Positions 32,585 to 41,157 of a stretch of 43,630 bases of DNA are shown here, piece by piece (positions within the stretch are counted from its first letter, which is position 1; every line of letters starts with the position of its first letter). The notes under the pieces were generated by a model. That model ran no database searches. It was not told where the DNA came from and was given only the letters and a program-made list of their open reading frames with translations. The stretch is taken from the NCBI GenBank assembly GCA_945877355.1, contig CAMCRT010000011.1, positions 1 to 43,630 on the forward strand, given 5' to 3'. Source of the stretch: an uncultured Mitsuokella sp. (GTDB lineage Bacteria; Bacillota; Negativicutes; Selenomonadales; Selenomonadaceae). The position numbers and the translations under genes are program-made.

Positions 32585-33925
32585 ATGGAGCGCTTACAGC
32601 GGAAGATTGACACATATCTTGAAAACTGGAAACAGACAGAAGGGCGCCTTCCCCTCATCATCAAGGGAGCGCGGCAGATCGGGAAGACCGAGGCGGTGCT
32701 TTCCTTTGCGCGAAAGCACTATGCCCATGTGCTGGAAATCAACTTTGCCCTGCAGAAGGAGTTCCGCAGCATCTTCGACGAGGGCTATACCGTCGAGACC
32801 ATCGTGCAGAATATCACCCTGCTCCGGCCTGACTGGGAGCTCGTGCCGGGGGAGACGCTTCTTTTCTTCGACGAGCTCCAGGCCTGCCCCGCCTGCGCCA
32901 CCTCCCTCAAGGCCTTTCGGCTCGATGGCCGCTACGATGTCATTTGCTCCGGCTCCCTCATGGGCATCAACTATCAGGAAATCGAGTCGAACAGCGTGGG
33001 CTACAAGGAAGATGTGACCATGCACCCCCTGGACTTCGAGGAGTTCCTCTGGGCAAAGGGCTATCATCCCGAGCAAATCGAGTCCTTCTACCAGCACATG
33101 AGGTCGCTGCGCCCGCTCTCCGCCACCGCCCTCGAGGTGCTGCAGAGGTCTTTCCGGGAGTACCTGGTATTGGGCGGCATGCCCGCCGTCGTCTGGACCT
33201 TTATCCAGCAGGGCAACTACAGCCGGACCCTTGCCCTCCAGAGGCAGCTCCTCCTGGGCTATGAGGAGGACATCACGAAGTACGCCCAGGGCATGGACCA
33301 GGCGAGAATCCTGAATGCCTATCGGAAAATCCCCGTCTTTCTCGGCAAGGACAACAAGAAGTTCCAGATCTCGAAGGTTGCCCACGGGGCACGGAGCCGG
33401 GAATACGTCGGTGTCACCGACTGGCTGGCAAATGCCGGCATCGTGAATATCTGCTACTGCCTCGAGCACCCGGAGCTCCCCCTGAAGGGCAATATCGACC
33501 CGGACAACTATCGCATCTACTTCGGCGACACGGGCCTCCTCGTGGCCTCCCTCGATGAGGAGGCGCAGGTGGATCTACGGGCTAACAAGAACTTCGGCGT
33601 CTACAAGGGGGCCCTCTACGAAAACATCGTGGCCCAAATGCTCACAGCCCAGGGCTATGGCCTTTATTTTTACCGCAACCGGTCGGCGACAATGGAAATC
33701 GACTTCTTCCTGCGGGACGCTGACTCCTTGCTCCCCGTGGAGGTCAAGGCAGGAAACACCGGCGCAAAATCCCTCCGCGCCCTGCTGGACAGCGAAAAAT
33801 ACCCCGACGTGAGGCGCGGCATCAAGCTCGCCGACGCTAACATCGGGGCAAACGAAAACATCACCACTTTCCCCTACGCCCTGACCTTCCTGCTGAAGCG
33901 GTGGATTTTTGAGCAAATTTTATAG
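32585..33925 (+). CDS. AAA_14/DUF4143 ATPase
   Basis: 446 residues. The N-terminal AAA_14 domain has Walker A IIKGARQIGKTEAV (about 27-40) and Walker B LLFFDELQAC (about 93-102), then the sensor region VICSGSLMGI. The C-terminal DUF4143 domain includes VDFFLRD-type nuclease-like residues: ATMEIDFFLRDADSLLPVEV followed by KAGN, a D...ExK pattern like PD-(D/E)XK folds. Such proteins are common, mobile and of unclear role; defence or regulation has been suggested. The ATG at 32585 is chosen; a GTG directly before it is equally possible. Confidence 0.85.
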   Translation: MERLQRKIDTYLENWKQTEGRLPLIIKGARQIGKTEAVLSFARKHYAHVLEINFALQKEFRSIFDEGYTVETIVQNITLLRPDWELVPGETLLFFDELQACPACATSLKAFRLDGRYDVICSGSLMGINYQEIESNSVGYKEDVTMHPLDFEEFLWAKGYHPEQIESFYQHMRSLRPLSATALEVLQRSFREYLVLGGMPAVVWTFIQQGNYSRTLALQRQLLLGYEEDITKYAQGMDQARILNAYRKIPVFLGKDNKKFQISKVAHGARSREYVGVTDWLANAGIVNICYCLEHPELPLKGNIDPDNYRIYFGDTGLLVASLDEEAQVDLRANKNFGVYKGALYENIVAQMLTAQGYGLYFYRNRSATMEIDFFLRDADSLLPVEVKAGNTGAKSLRALLDSEKYPDVRRGIKLADANIGANENITTFPYALTFLLKRWIFEQIL

Positions 33926-33983
33926 AAATTGCAAGAAAAAGATATGTGCTGTATGATTAGGAGAAGAACTGAGGTGAAGAAAA

Positions 33984-36329
33984 TTGCAGTTAAATGAATT
34001 GCATGTGGGCGAGTGCGCGACCATCGGGCATGTGGGGGGCTCGGGGGCGCTTCGGCAGCATTTCTTGGATATGGGAGTGATACCGGGGGCGCGGATCACG
34101 CTTGTGAAGTTCGCGCCCATGGGGGACCCCATCGAATTTCGCATCCACGACTACGAGCTGACGCTCCGGGTGGACGATGCGAAGAAGATTACCATCGAGC
34201 AGTGCGATATGGCGTCCGGCGAGGTGCCCGAGGCGCCGGGAGATTTCTTTACGGCGGAGCACCCGGGCCTCGGCGAGGGCGGGCGCTATCATGTGCGGCA
34301 GGGGGAGAATCCTTTGCCGGAGGACCAGACCCTGACCTTTGCCCTCGCCGGCAACCAGAACTGCGGCAAGACGACGCTTTTCAACCAGCTGACGGGCTCG
34401 AAGCAGCACGTGGGCAACTTCCCCGGCGTCACCGTGGCCCAGAAGAGCGGCAGCATCCGGGGGCATGAGCGCACGCTCCTGACGGATCTGCCGGGCATTT
34501 ACTCCATGTCCCCCTACACGGATGAGGAGATCGTCTCCCGGGAGTTCATCCTGCGGGAGAGCCCCTCTGGCATCATCAACATCGTGGACGCGACGAATAT
34601 CGAGCGGAACCTCTACCTGACGCTGCAGCTCATGGAGCTGGACCGGCCCATGGTGCTGGCCCTCAATATGATGGACGAGCTCACGGGCAACGGGGGCTCT
34701 GTGGACATCAATGGCATGGAGTCCCGCCTCGGCATCCCGGTGGTGCCCATATCCGCCGCCAAGGGGGAGGGGCTCGAGGAGTTGGTGCAGCACGCTCTCC
34801 ACGTGGCCCACTACCAGGAAAAGCCGGGGCGGCTGGACTTCTGCGAGGAGTCGGATCACGGGGGCGCGGTGCACCGCTGCCTCCACGGCATCATGCACCT
34901 CATCGAGGACCATGCGGCCGCCGCCCATATTCCCGTGCGCTTTGCAGCGACGAAGCTCATCGAGGGGGATGGCAGGGTGCTCGCGGCCCTTCGGCTGGAG
35001 CAGAACGAGCGGGACATGATGGAGCACATCATCACCCAGATGGAAAGGGAGCGGGGCCTCGACCGTGCGGCGGCCATCGCCGACATGAGGTTTTCCTTTA
35101 TCGAGAAGCTAGTGGGAGCTACGTTCCACAAGGCGCGGGAGAGCCGCCAGCATGAGCGCAGCCGCCGCATCGACCGGGTGCTGACGGGAAAGTACACGGC
35201 CATCCCCATGTTCCTCCTCATCATGAGCCTCGTGTTCTTCCTGACCTTCAATGTGGTGGGGGCGGCGCTGCAGGATCTGGTGGCGGCGGGCATCGGGCTC
35301 CTGCAGGACAGCGTGGACGAGCTCCTCACGGCCACGGGGGTCAATGCGGCCATGCACTCCCTCGTCATCGACGGCGTGTTCCAGGGGGTGGGCACGGTGC
35401 TGTCCTTCCTGCCCATCATCGTGACGCTGTTCTTCTTCCTGTCCCTTTTGGAGGACACGGGCTATATGGCGCGCATCGCCTTCGTCATGGACGAGTGGCT
35501 GCGGAAAATCGGCCTCTCGGGCCGCAGCATCGTGCCGCTCCTCATCGGCTTCGGCTGCTCCGTGCCCGCCATCATGGCGACCCGGACGCTTCCGTCAGAA
35601 AGAGATCGGCGCATGACGATTCTCCTGACCCCCTTCATGAGCTGCTCGGCAAAGCTGCCCCTTTACGGCTTCCTCACGGCTGCCTTCTTCGGGGACTATG
35701 GGGCACTGCCCATGATACTCCTGTACTTCGGCGGCATGGGGGTAGGGGTCCTCACGGCGTATCTTGGGAAAAACACCCTGTTCAAGGGGGAGGCGGTGCC
35801 CTTCGTCATGGAGCTGCCAAACTACCGGATGCCCGGTGCCCGGAATGTCCTGCAGCTCCTGTGGGAGAAGTCGGCGGACTTCCTCGAACGGGCCTTTTCC
35901 ATCATCTTCATCGCCACGCTGGTGGTCTGGTTTCTCCAGACCTTCGACTTCCGCCTGGACATGGTGGCGGACTCGGAGGACAGCATCATGGCAGCTCTTG
36001 CCAGCTGGATCTCGCCGATCTTCGCGCCCCTGGGCTTCGGGGACTGGCGCATCTCCACGGCCCTGCTGTCGGGCTTCATGGCAAAGGAGAGCATCGTGGC
36101 CACCATGGGCATCCTCTTCGGCACGACCGCGCTCCCAAGCCTCCTGACCCCCCTCGCCGCTGCGTCGCTTCTGACCTTCTGCCTGCTCTATACCCCCTGC
36201 GTGGCAGCCATCACGTCGGTGAAGAGGGAGCTGGGGACACAGTGGGCCATCTGGGTCGTCATCTTCCAATGCGTCATCGCCTGGATTATGGCCTTCATCG
36301 TCCACACGATTGGCCTGCTCTTTGCATAA
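33984..36329 (+). CDS. feoB: Ferrous iron transporter, FeoA-FeoB fusion
   Basis: 781 residues. Residues 1-75 are a FeoA-type SH3 domain (MGVIPGARITLVKFAPMGDP). The GTPase domain follows with G1 GNQNCGKTT (Lys129), NFPGVTV, G3 DLPGIYSMSPY and G4 NMMD. The membrane part has the two FeoB gates: MARIAFVMDEWLRKIGLSGR, GFGCSVPAIMATRTL and, later, SCSAKLPLY. It imports Fe2+. The start is a TTG with GAGG nine bases upstream. No separate feoA is present, as expected for the fusion. An R2 hairpin ends the gene. Confidence 0.95.
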   Translation: MQLNELHVGECATIGHVGGSGALRQHFLDMGVIPGARITLVKFAPMGDPIEFRIHDYELTLRVDDAKKITIEQCDMASGEVPEAPGDFFTAEHPGLGEGGRYHVRQGENPLPEDQTLTFALAGNQNCGKTTLFNQLTGSKQHVGNFPGVTVAQKSGSIRGHERTLLTDLPGIYSMSPYTDEEIVSREFILRESPSGIINIVDATNIERNLYLTLQLMELDRPMVLALNMMDELTGNGGSVDINGMESRLGIPVVPISAAKGEGLEELVQHALHVAHYQEKPGRLDFCEESDHGGAVHRCLHGIMHLIEDHAAAAHIPVRFAATKLIEGDGRVLAALRLEQNERDMMEHIITQMERERGLDRAAAIADMRFSFIEKLVGATFHKARESRQHERSRRIDRVLTGKYTAIPMFLLIMSLVFFLTFNVVGAALQDLVAAGIGLLQDSVDELLTATGVNAAMHSLVIDGVFQGVGTVLSFLPIIVTLFFFLSLLEDTGYMARIAFVMDEWLRKIGLSGRSIVPLLIGFGCSVPAIMATRTLPSERDRRMTILLTPFMSCSAKLPLYGFLTAAFFGDYGALPMILLYFGGMGVGVLTAYLGKNTLFKGEAVPFVMELPNYRMPGARNVLQLLWEKSADFLERAFSIIFIATLVVWFLQTFDFRLDMVADSEDSIMAALASWISPIFAPLGFGDWRISTALLSGFMAKESIVATMGILFGTTALPSLLTPLAAASLLTFCLLYTPCVAAITSVKRELGTQWAIWVVIFQCVIAWIMAFIVHTIGLLFA

Positions 36330-36369
36330 ATCCTTGTGGTTCCAAGAAAATAATGATAAAAATACAAGG

Positions 36370-36395
36370 CCCCCGCCCATTTACACAGGCGGGGG
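36370..36395. repeat. R2 hairpin, copy 4 (after feoB, overlapping toxin promoter 3)
   Basis: CCCCCGCC, loop CATTTACACA, GGCGGGGG, then TCTTG. The loop supplies TTTACA, the -35 box of toxin element 3 (see 36380-36409). Confidence 0.82.
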
Positions 36396-36409
36396 TCTTG
36401 TGGTATGCT
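36380..36409 (+). promoter_or_regulatory. Promoter of toxin element 3, -35 in the R2 loop
   Basis: TTTACA (36380-36385), 18 bases, TATGCT (36404-36409), then seven bases to the A of AGCCACC. Spacing is the same as in copies 1 and 2; the hexamers are weaker. Confidence 0.68.
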
Positions 36410-36509
36410 ATGCAAAGCCACCAAACGGTAGGCGGTTGTTTGCGCCTCGCAGAAAGGTCGATGTTCATCGTTTTTCCTTGAATTTCTTCCGAAAGCGAGG
36501 TGATAGCTC

Positions 36510-36572
36510 ATGGAGTCTTTGGATTTGACGCTAATCATAATCCTCATGATTCTTGTAGTTCTAAAAAAATAA
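36510..36572 (+). CDS. 20-residue hydrophobic peptide, candidate type I toxin (copy 3)
   Basis: Peptide MESLDLTLIIILMILVVLKK, starting with ATG. Most similar to copy 1 at its start. The SD GCGAGG (36495-36500) lies nine bases before the ATG and pairs with CCTCGC (36445-36450). The leader GCCACC (36417), ACGGTAGGCGGTTGTT and GCCTCGC can pair with the 3' end of the message at about 36623-36651. The element is placed right after feoB and its R2 hairpin. Confidence 0.78.
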   Translation: MESLDLTLIIILMILVVLKK

Positions 36573-36658
36573 CCGCCCAATGTTCGCAGCAAGAAGCGGT
36601 TATCCCTTTTAGGTAGCCCATCGAGCGAGGCGACAGCCGTCTATCGGTGGCTTTTTCT
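36563..36658 (-). ncRNA. Antisense RNA of toxin element 3 (candidate antitoxin)
   Basis: About 96 nt, convergent. Its terminator is ATAACCGC...GCGGTTAT plus T7. Its 5' hairpin from GCCACCGATAGACGGCTGTC is identical to that of copy 1 over the conserved part. Confidence 0.73.
36618..36656 (+). terminator. Terminator of toxin message 3
   Basis: CCATCGA with TCGGTGG, then CTTTTT. Confidence 0.72.
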
Positions 36659-36664
36659 ATGCTT

Positions 36665-36693
36665 AGTATACTAGGTTTTCCCACCAAATTCAA
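36665..36693 (-). promoter_or_regulatory. Promoter of antisense RNA 3
   Basis: TTGAAT (36693-36688), 17 bases, TATACT (36670-36665). Confidence 0.84.
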
Positions 36694-36702
36694 GAAAAAT
36701 CG

Positions 36703-36745
36703 AAAAAAAGCCTCCCTCAGGGAGGGAGGTGGCGCGAAGCGCCGG
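36703..36745 (-). terminator. R3-type repeat acting as terminator for the DUF438 gene
   Basis: On the minus strand CCTCCCT, loop CCCTG, AGGGAGG, then C and T7. The rest of the R3 pattern (GGTGGCGCGAAGCGCC) is next to it, but the second half of the unit is replaced by the hairpin at 36748. Confidence 0.7.
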
Positions 36746-36747
36746 AA

Positions 36748-36785
36748 GGAGCCCGCTCGCAGGACTTTCGAGCGGGCTCCTTTCT
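36748..36785. terminator. Strong hairpin after the DUF438 gene
   Basis: GGAGCCCGCTCG pairs perfectly with CGAGCGGGCTCC, 9-base loop, TTTCT on the plus side. It stands about 50 bp after the DUF438 stop; with 36703-36745 it gives a double terminator. Confidence 0.75.
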
Positions 36786-36833
36786 ATCAGCCGGCCCCTA
36801 TCGCAAGGGGCGTGGTGTATTCAGGGAACTGCG

Positions 36834-38327
36834 TTATTTTTCCTCGCCCTTCAGGAAGTGCTCCTTGGCAAAGCTCATGTCCTGGACGAGCTCCATGGTG
36901 CCCATGTAGGCGCCACCCTTGTCCCGGACGGCCATGTACTTCACTAGGAAGGGCTTGCCGCCCCGGTCCATCCAGATGGCGACCTCGTCCCGGCGCTTGT
37001 TCTTGAAGTCGTCGATGATGGTGCGGACGATGGGCTCCACCTTTGGCGGGTGGCAGGAGTAGACCTCCCGGCCCAGGGCCGCCAGCGGGCGCTTGAAGAC
37101 CTTTGGGCCCTCGTTGAAGAAGCGGTTGATGTCGTTTGCGTCCACGAAGGTGATTTCGAGGGGAATGGTGTTGAGGAGGGCGGTGAGCTGGGGGAGCGTG
37201 AAGGTGCCGCCGGCGAGGACGATGTCGCCGCCATTGACGCTGGCCGGGGGCTCCTCAGCAGCCTGCTCCGCGGCCTGCTCGGCCTCCGTCCAGACCTCCC
37301 GCTCCACACCGAAGCAGAGGGCGTAGTCCTTCATGTCCCGGTAGACACCCTGCCAGTCCTCGTCGGTCAATGTGACGGAGGCGATGGGGTAGAGGATGTT
37401 CTCCTCCTTGGCAATCATTTCCTCCGCCCGGGTCAGGACGGCCTCCAGGCGCACATTCCATTCCGCGTCCCGGGTGCGCTTCTTCACCAGGGCGGAGATC
37501 TCCTGGCGAATCTCCACGTCGAGGGCCCACATGACATTGGAGGGGCCGGTGATGCCGTACTTCGTGGCGAGAATCGGGTAGAGGAGGTCGCCCTTCTTGT
37601 GGTAGTGGGCGCCAATCTGGGCGAGCTGGTCGAGGGCGCTGTCGTCCCCCTCCTTGGCGGCGGCGAGGAGCTTTTTCAGGGCTTCGTTTTCCTTGTAGAG
37701 GACGGAGAGGGGGTGGCCCGGGGTGGCGGCGAGCTCCTGGGCCTTTGCGGTCCTATCCTCCAGGGTGGATTTCTGGACCTTCGGGCTCTCGGAGGCGCAG
37801 CCGGTCTTCTGGTGGAAGAGGGCGGAGTGGACATCGCAGAGCTTTCGCACCTGCTCCACGGGCACGCCGTCCTGCATGAGGGACTGCTCCGCCTTCATGA
37901 TTTCCCGGGCGTCCACGGAGGAGAAGTTCTCCACGAACTCCTGCCGCACGGTCTCAAGGCTCTCGCCCTCCCCCAGGCGGGTCAGGTAGCTCTTGAGGTT
38001 TGTGATGCGGTCGTCGCCGATGGACTCCACAGCGACAGCGGGCTTTGCAGCGTCCGCCTCCGCCTTCTTTTCCTCGGAGCCTGCCCCGAGGTCCGGCATG
38101 GTGCCTGCGAGGGTGAAGCCCGCCTGCATGAAGGCGCCGACGACCTTCGTCATGTCGATGCCCTTCATCTTTGCCCCCTTCGGGATGGTCATGAGCTTCG
38201 CGACGGAGTGCAGCATCGCCTTGTTCTTGATTTCGGTGAAGCCCAGGTCATAGAGGATGTCGATGACTTCCGGGTATTCCTGGGTGAGGGAGTAGACGCT
38301 TTTCGAGAGGTCGAGTTCCTTTGCCAT
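36834..38327 (-). CDS. DUF438 protein (DUF1858, hemerythrin-like and PAS domains)
   Basis: 497 residues. Residues 1-70 fit DUF1858 (LTQEYPEVIDILYDLGFTEI). Then DUF438 (GDDRITNLKSYLTRLGEGES) and a hemerythrin-like helical part with HPLSVLYKENEALKKLL, HYHKKGDLLYPILATKYGIT and ENILYPIAS, whose His/Glu residues could bind a di-iron centre. The C-terminal 115 residues are PAS-like (TLPQLTALLNTIPLEITFVD). The family is thought to sense oxygen, NO or redox state in anaerobes; that is inference here. SD AAAGGAG nine bases before the ATG. Confidence 0.87.
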   Translation of the reverse strand: MAKELDLSKSVYSLTQEYPEVIDILYDLGFTEIKNKAMLHSVAKLMTIPKGAKMKGIDMTKVVGAFMQAGFTLAGTMPDLGAGSEEKKAEADAAKPAVAVESIGDDRITNLKSYLTRLGEGESLETVRQEFVENFSSVDAREIMKAEQSLMQDGVPVEQVRKLCDVHSALFHQKTGCASESPKVQKSTLEDRTAKAQELAATPGHPLSVLYKENEALKKLLAAAKEGDDSALDQLAQIGAHYHKKGDLLYPILATKYGITGPSNVMWALDVEIRQEISALVKKRTRDAEWNVRLEAVLTRAEEMIAKEENILYPIASVTLTDEDWQGVYRDMKDYALCFGVEREVWTEAEQAAEQAAEEPPASVNGGDIVLAGGTFTLPQLTALLNTIPLEITFVDANDINRFFNEGPKVFKRPLAALGREVYSCHPPKVEPIVRTIIDDFKNKRRDEVAIWMDRGGKPFLVKYMAVRDKGGAYMGTMELVQDMSFAKEHFLKGEEK

Positions 38328-38456
38328 GTGGGGTTGCTCCTTTATCGTGCATTTTATCGGTGAATATCTCTAGCAATTGATAGTAGTATACAAAAGAAAA
38401 TAAAGAAAATCCGTTGCAATTGTAACGGATTTTCTTCGTTTGGAAAAGCACATACT

Positions 38457-38768
38457 TCAGAGACAACGCCGTACCATTTCCGGGTTGTCGAGCGCCATAT
38501 CGAGGAGGCGGCTGAGTATGCTGGGATATTTGTCGCCAAGTTTCTTTGCTTTTTCGAAAGTATCTGGTGTGACATGCAGTGCAATCGTCTTGCTCCGAGG
38601 GTACTTTCTCTGTTCCTTTGCAAAAATCGCAAATTTCTGCAGCTGCTGCTCTGTCAGCTCAGGGGCATCCTCATCGGGAACGATGGGACGCTTTGCCGCG
38701 TCTCTGATTTCTGCGATTTGTTCAGCGGTCAGCTTTTGATTTTTTGAAAGCGTCATTCTACGAATCAT
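38457..38768 (-). CDS. brnA: BrnA-family antitoxin
   Basis: 103 residues. The C-terminal half SKTIALHVTPDTFEKAKKLG, then SILSRLLDMALDNPEMVRRC, is a ribbon-helix-helix DNA-binding module as in BrnA. The N-terminal part with LTAEQIAEIRDAAKRPIVPD corresponds to the toxin-binding segment of this family. Its ATG lies inside the end of brnT, which is the known order (toxin first, antitoxin second, overlapping). AAAGGAGG precedes it. BrnA binds and silences BrnT and represses the operon; with BrnT broken it may only regulate. Confidence 0.78.
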   Translation of the reverse strand: MIRRMTLSKNQKLTAEQIAEIRDAAKRPIVPDEDAPELTEQQLQKFAIFAKEQRKYPRSKTIALHVTPDTFEKAKKLGDKYPSILSRLLDMALDNPEMVRRCL

Positions 38769-39045
38769 AATACAGCCTCCTTTCTCTTGGTGTAGCTAGT
38801 CTTGCGGAAATAATGCGTGTGGCATCCTCACGCAGGGTATAGACGACAAACAGGATATCTGCCACTTTGCCTATCGTGATGAATCAATCCTCATCTGTGC
38901 TATGAATTTCATCGAAAAAATCCAGCCGAAGGGAATCATTGAATACGTACATTGCCGTCTCGAAGGATATTCCATGCTTCTTTTTGTTGATGGAGTTTTT
39001 CTGTTCATCCCATTCAAATTGGGATGTGTCTGGAATCTGGCTCAT
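38758..39045 (-). pseudogene. brnT: BrnT-family ribonuclease toxin with an internal stop
   Basis: Reading from 39045 gives QFEWDEQKNSINKKKHGISF, then FETAMYVFNDSLRLDFFDE and HSTDED, which is the first half of BrnT (FEWDxxKxxxNxxKHGISFExA). At codon 54 (38886-38884) a TGA stands where the family has Arg (DEDR). Past it the same frame continues FITIGKVADILFVVYTLRED and ATRIISARLATPRERRLYYD, the second half. So one C-to-T change in CGA would explain the break. The full frame would be 95 residues. The toxin is probably inactive unless the stop is read through. Confidence 0.85.
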
Positions 39046-39139
39046 ATCTACATTTTAGCATAGACCTTTGAAAAAGCAACAGAGGAAAATTACTCAAAAA
39101 TCTTTGCTTCCCTTGGGCTGAATTCTTAGGTTTTCTACG

Positions 39140-39170
39140 AAAAAGAGCCCCCAAAAGGCTGGGGGCTCTC
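39140..39170 (-). terminator. Terminator after the LCP gene
   Basis: On the minus strand GAGCCCCC and GGGGGCTC enclose an 8-base loop, followed by T5. Confidence 0.87.
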
Positions 39171-39177
39171 GATGTTG

Positions 39178-40449
39178 TTATTGGGTTTTGCCGCCGCTTC
39201 CGCCCTGGGTGGGTACGGAGGTATCGGCTGCAGGGGCGGGAGCCGTCTCCCGGGGGGCCGTTGCTGGCTCCTTCTGGGGCGCGGTCTCCCGGGTGCTCGG
39301 CGTGCTGTCCTCCTTTGAGGAGGAGGACTCGGTACGCCGCGATTCCTTTGGCGTGGAGGCTTTCCTGTCGCTTCCGCTGCTGGTGGAGTGCTTGCTGGAA
39401 TTGTAGGAGCTGGCCTTGCCGATGGAGTGATCGGAGGCAGGAACCTCCTTTGCCGTGGAGGGGATGGAGTTGCGGTACTCCAGCTCCGTGCGGCTGAGAT
39501 CCGACTGGGCCTGGGCATTCATCTGGATGCCCAGTGTGTCCGCGATGGAGGTCCGGAGGTCCTTGATGCTCGGGATCCAGTAGCTGACCCCGTCGATGTA
39601 GAGGGGCTTTCCGGGCACCATGTCCGTCTTGAGGCCGTTCTTCTGGGACTCCTTCAATGTGCCGACGAACTCCAGGATCTGCCGGAGGCTCATGTCCGTC
39701 TTGATGGAGCCCATGACTTCCTTGATGATGGAGGGCAGGCTCGTGATGGTGGAGGGGGAGACGAGCTTATCCATGCAGGCCTTCATGAACTTCTGCTGGC
39801 GGCGGATGCGGCCGATGTCGCCCTCCTCGTCCCGGTAGCGCACGTAGGTGACGGCCGTCTTGCCGTCCATGTGCTGGGGGCCCGGCTTCAGGTCGATGAG
39901 GAGGCCTCCGTCGTCATCCCAGGGGTCCTCGTAGTACATGCGCTTTTCCACGTCGATGTCGATGCCGCCCAGGGCGTCGATGATCTTCACGAAGGACTTC
40001 GTGTTGATGATGACGTAGTGGTCGATGTTGAGCCCCAGGAAGTCCTCCACCGTGCGCTGGGTGAGCTTCTCCCCGCCATAGGCGTAGGCGGCGTTGATCT
40101 TGTCCCAGCCGTGGCCCTTGATCTTCACGCGGGTGTCCCGGGGCACGGAGAGGAGGGAGGCCTGGTTGTTCTTCGGATCCAGGGCTGCTACCATGAGGGT
40201 ATCGCTGCGTCCCACGTCGTCGTCTCGCTCGTCCACGCCCATGATCATGATGGTGGACTTGTCGTGGGCGACGAGGAGGCCTTCCTCCGCCGGCGCATCG
40301 TCCTTTTTGTCGAGAAGGCCGGAGGAGGCGAAGAGTGCGCCGAGACCTGCGGCGAGGAAGAAGACCAGGGCGATGACCACATAGGCCCAGGTGTGCTTCT
40401 TCTTTCGCTCTGCACGGCGCGGAGCTGGCGGTTGCTTTTGCAAGTTCAT
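39178..40449 (-). CDS. LytR-CpsA-Psr (LCP) family glycopolymer transferase
   Basis: 423 residues. A cytoplasmic basic start (RRAERKKKH) and one membrane segment at about 21-43 anchor the enzyme outside. The LCP domain has MGVDERDDDVGRSDTLMVAA, SVPRDTRVKIKGHGWDKINA and VRYRDEEGDIGRIRRQQ, with the Asp and Arg residues that bind the polyprenyl pyrophosphate group. These enzymes attach polymers to the cell wall. The tail after about residue 320 is Ser/Thr/Pro-rich and probably unfolded. GAGG is only two bases before the ATG; a TTG two codons later is better spaced, so the exact start is open. Confidence 0.9.
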   Translation of the reverse strand: MNLQKQPPAPRRAERKKKHTWAYVVIALVFFLAAGLGALFASSGLLDKKDDAPAEEGLLVAHDKSTIMIMGVDERDDDVGRSDTLMVAALDPKNNQASLLSVPRDTRVKIKGHGWDKINAAYAYGGEKLTQRTVEDFLGLNIDHYVIINTKSFVKIIDALGGIDIDVEKRMYYEDPWDDDGGLLIDLKPGPQHMDGKTAVTYVRYRDEEGDIGRIRRQQKFMKACMDKLVSPSTITSLPSIIKEVMGSIKTDMSLRQILEFVGTLKESQKNGLKTDMVPGKPLYIDGVSYWIPSIKDLRTSIADTLGIQMNAQAQSDLSRTELEYRNSIPSTAKEVPASDHSIGKASSYNSSKHSTSSGSDRKASTPKESRRTESSSSKEDSTPSTRETAPQKEPATAPRETAPAPAADTSVPTQGGSGGKTQ

Positions 40450-40603
40450 ACCCTCTTTTGATTTTGTCTGATTTTTAAAATTTCATTCATGTGATATACA
40501 AACAGCACTATTATACTGGATAGTGCAGAAAATTACCAGTGTACAAACGTCTCAACTTTAGCGCGCTCAAATGAAAATCGTCGGGAAAGGCAAGGGAAAG
40601 CAC

Positions 40604-41065
40604 ATGGCAGTGGAAATCGAGCGGAAATTCCGCGTGGCAAAGGACTGGAGACCGGAGGGAAAGGGTACGCCCATCGCCCAGGGGTATCTGTCGGAGACCC
40701 CGGATAGGACCGTCCGGGTCAGGCGGTACGGCGATAGTTTCTTCCTGACGGTCAAGGGCCGGACGGAGGGCATCACCCGCCTTGAGTTTGAGTACACCAT
40801 CCCCATGGAGGATGGCAAGGCGCTGCTCTCCCTCTGTCCCAGCGTCATCGAGAAGGATCGCTACGAGGTGGACGTAGAGGGGAGCCTTTGGGAGGTGGAC
40901 GTCTTTCACGGGGAAAACGAAGGGCTCACCATCGCGGAGATCGAGCTTCCCAGGGAAGACGCTCCCTTTGCCCACCCCGACTGGCTCCGTGAGGAGGTCA
41001 CGGGCGACGTGCGCTACTACAATGCGGAGCTGGCAAAGCACCCCTATCGGGAGAGGGAAAAGTAA
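40604..41065 (+). CDS. CYTH-domain (triphosphate tunnel) protein
   Basis: 153 residues starting MAVEIERKFRV, which carries the ExExK signature of the CYTH fold (Glu4, Glu6, Lys8). Further charged strands RTVRVRRYGDSFFLTVKGRT, RLEFEYTIP and LTIAEIELP line the tunnel. The group includes adenylate cyclases, thiamine triphosphatases and tripolyphosphatases; the substrate here is not known. Start chosen at 40604, in line with the family; the in-frame ATG 11 codons upstream adds a basic stretch unlike CYTH. It lies just before a DnaA-box cluster. Confidence 0.88.
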   Translation: MAVEIERKFRVAKDWRPEGKGTPIAQGYLSETPDRTVRVRRYGDSFFLTVKGRTEGITRLEFEYTIPMEDGKALLSLCPSVIEKDRYEVDVEGSLWEVDVFHGENEGLTIAEIELPREDAPFAHPDWLREEVTGDVRYYNAELAKHPYREREK

Positions 41066-41157
41066 TCCCAAAGTAATCCACAAAATCCTGTGGCAGAGCT
41101 GTGGAGAAGCTCCACGAAATATTGTATACAGGACGGATAAAGAGGATAGATATGGGG

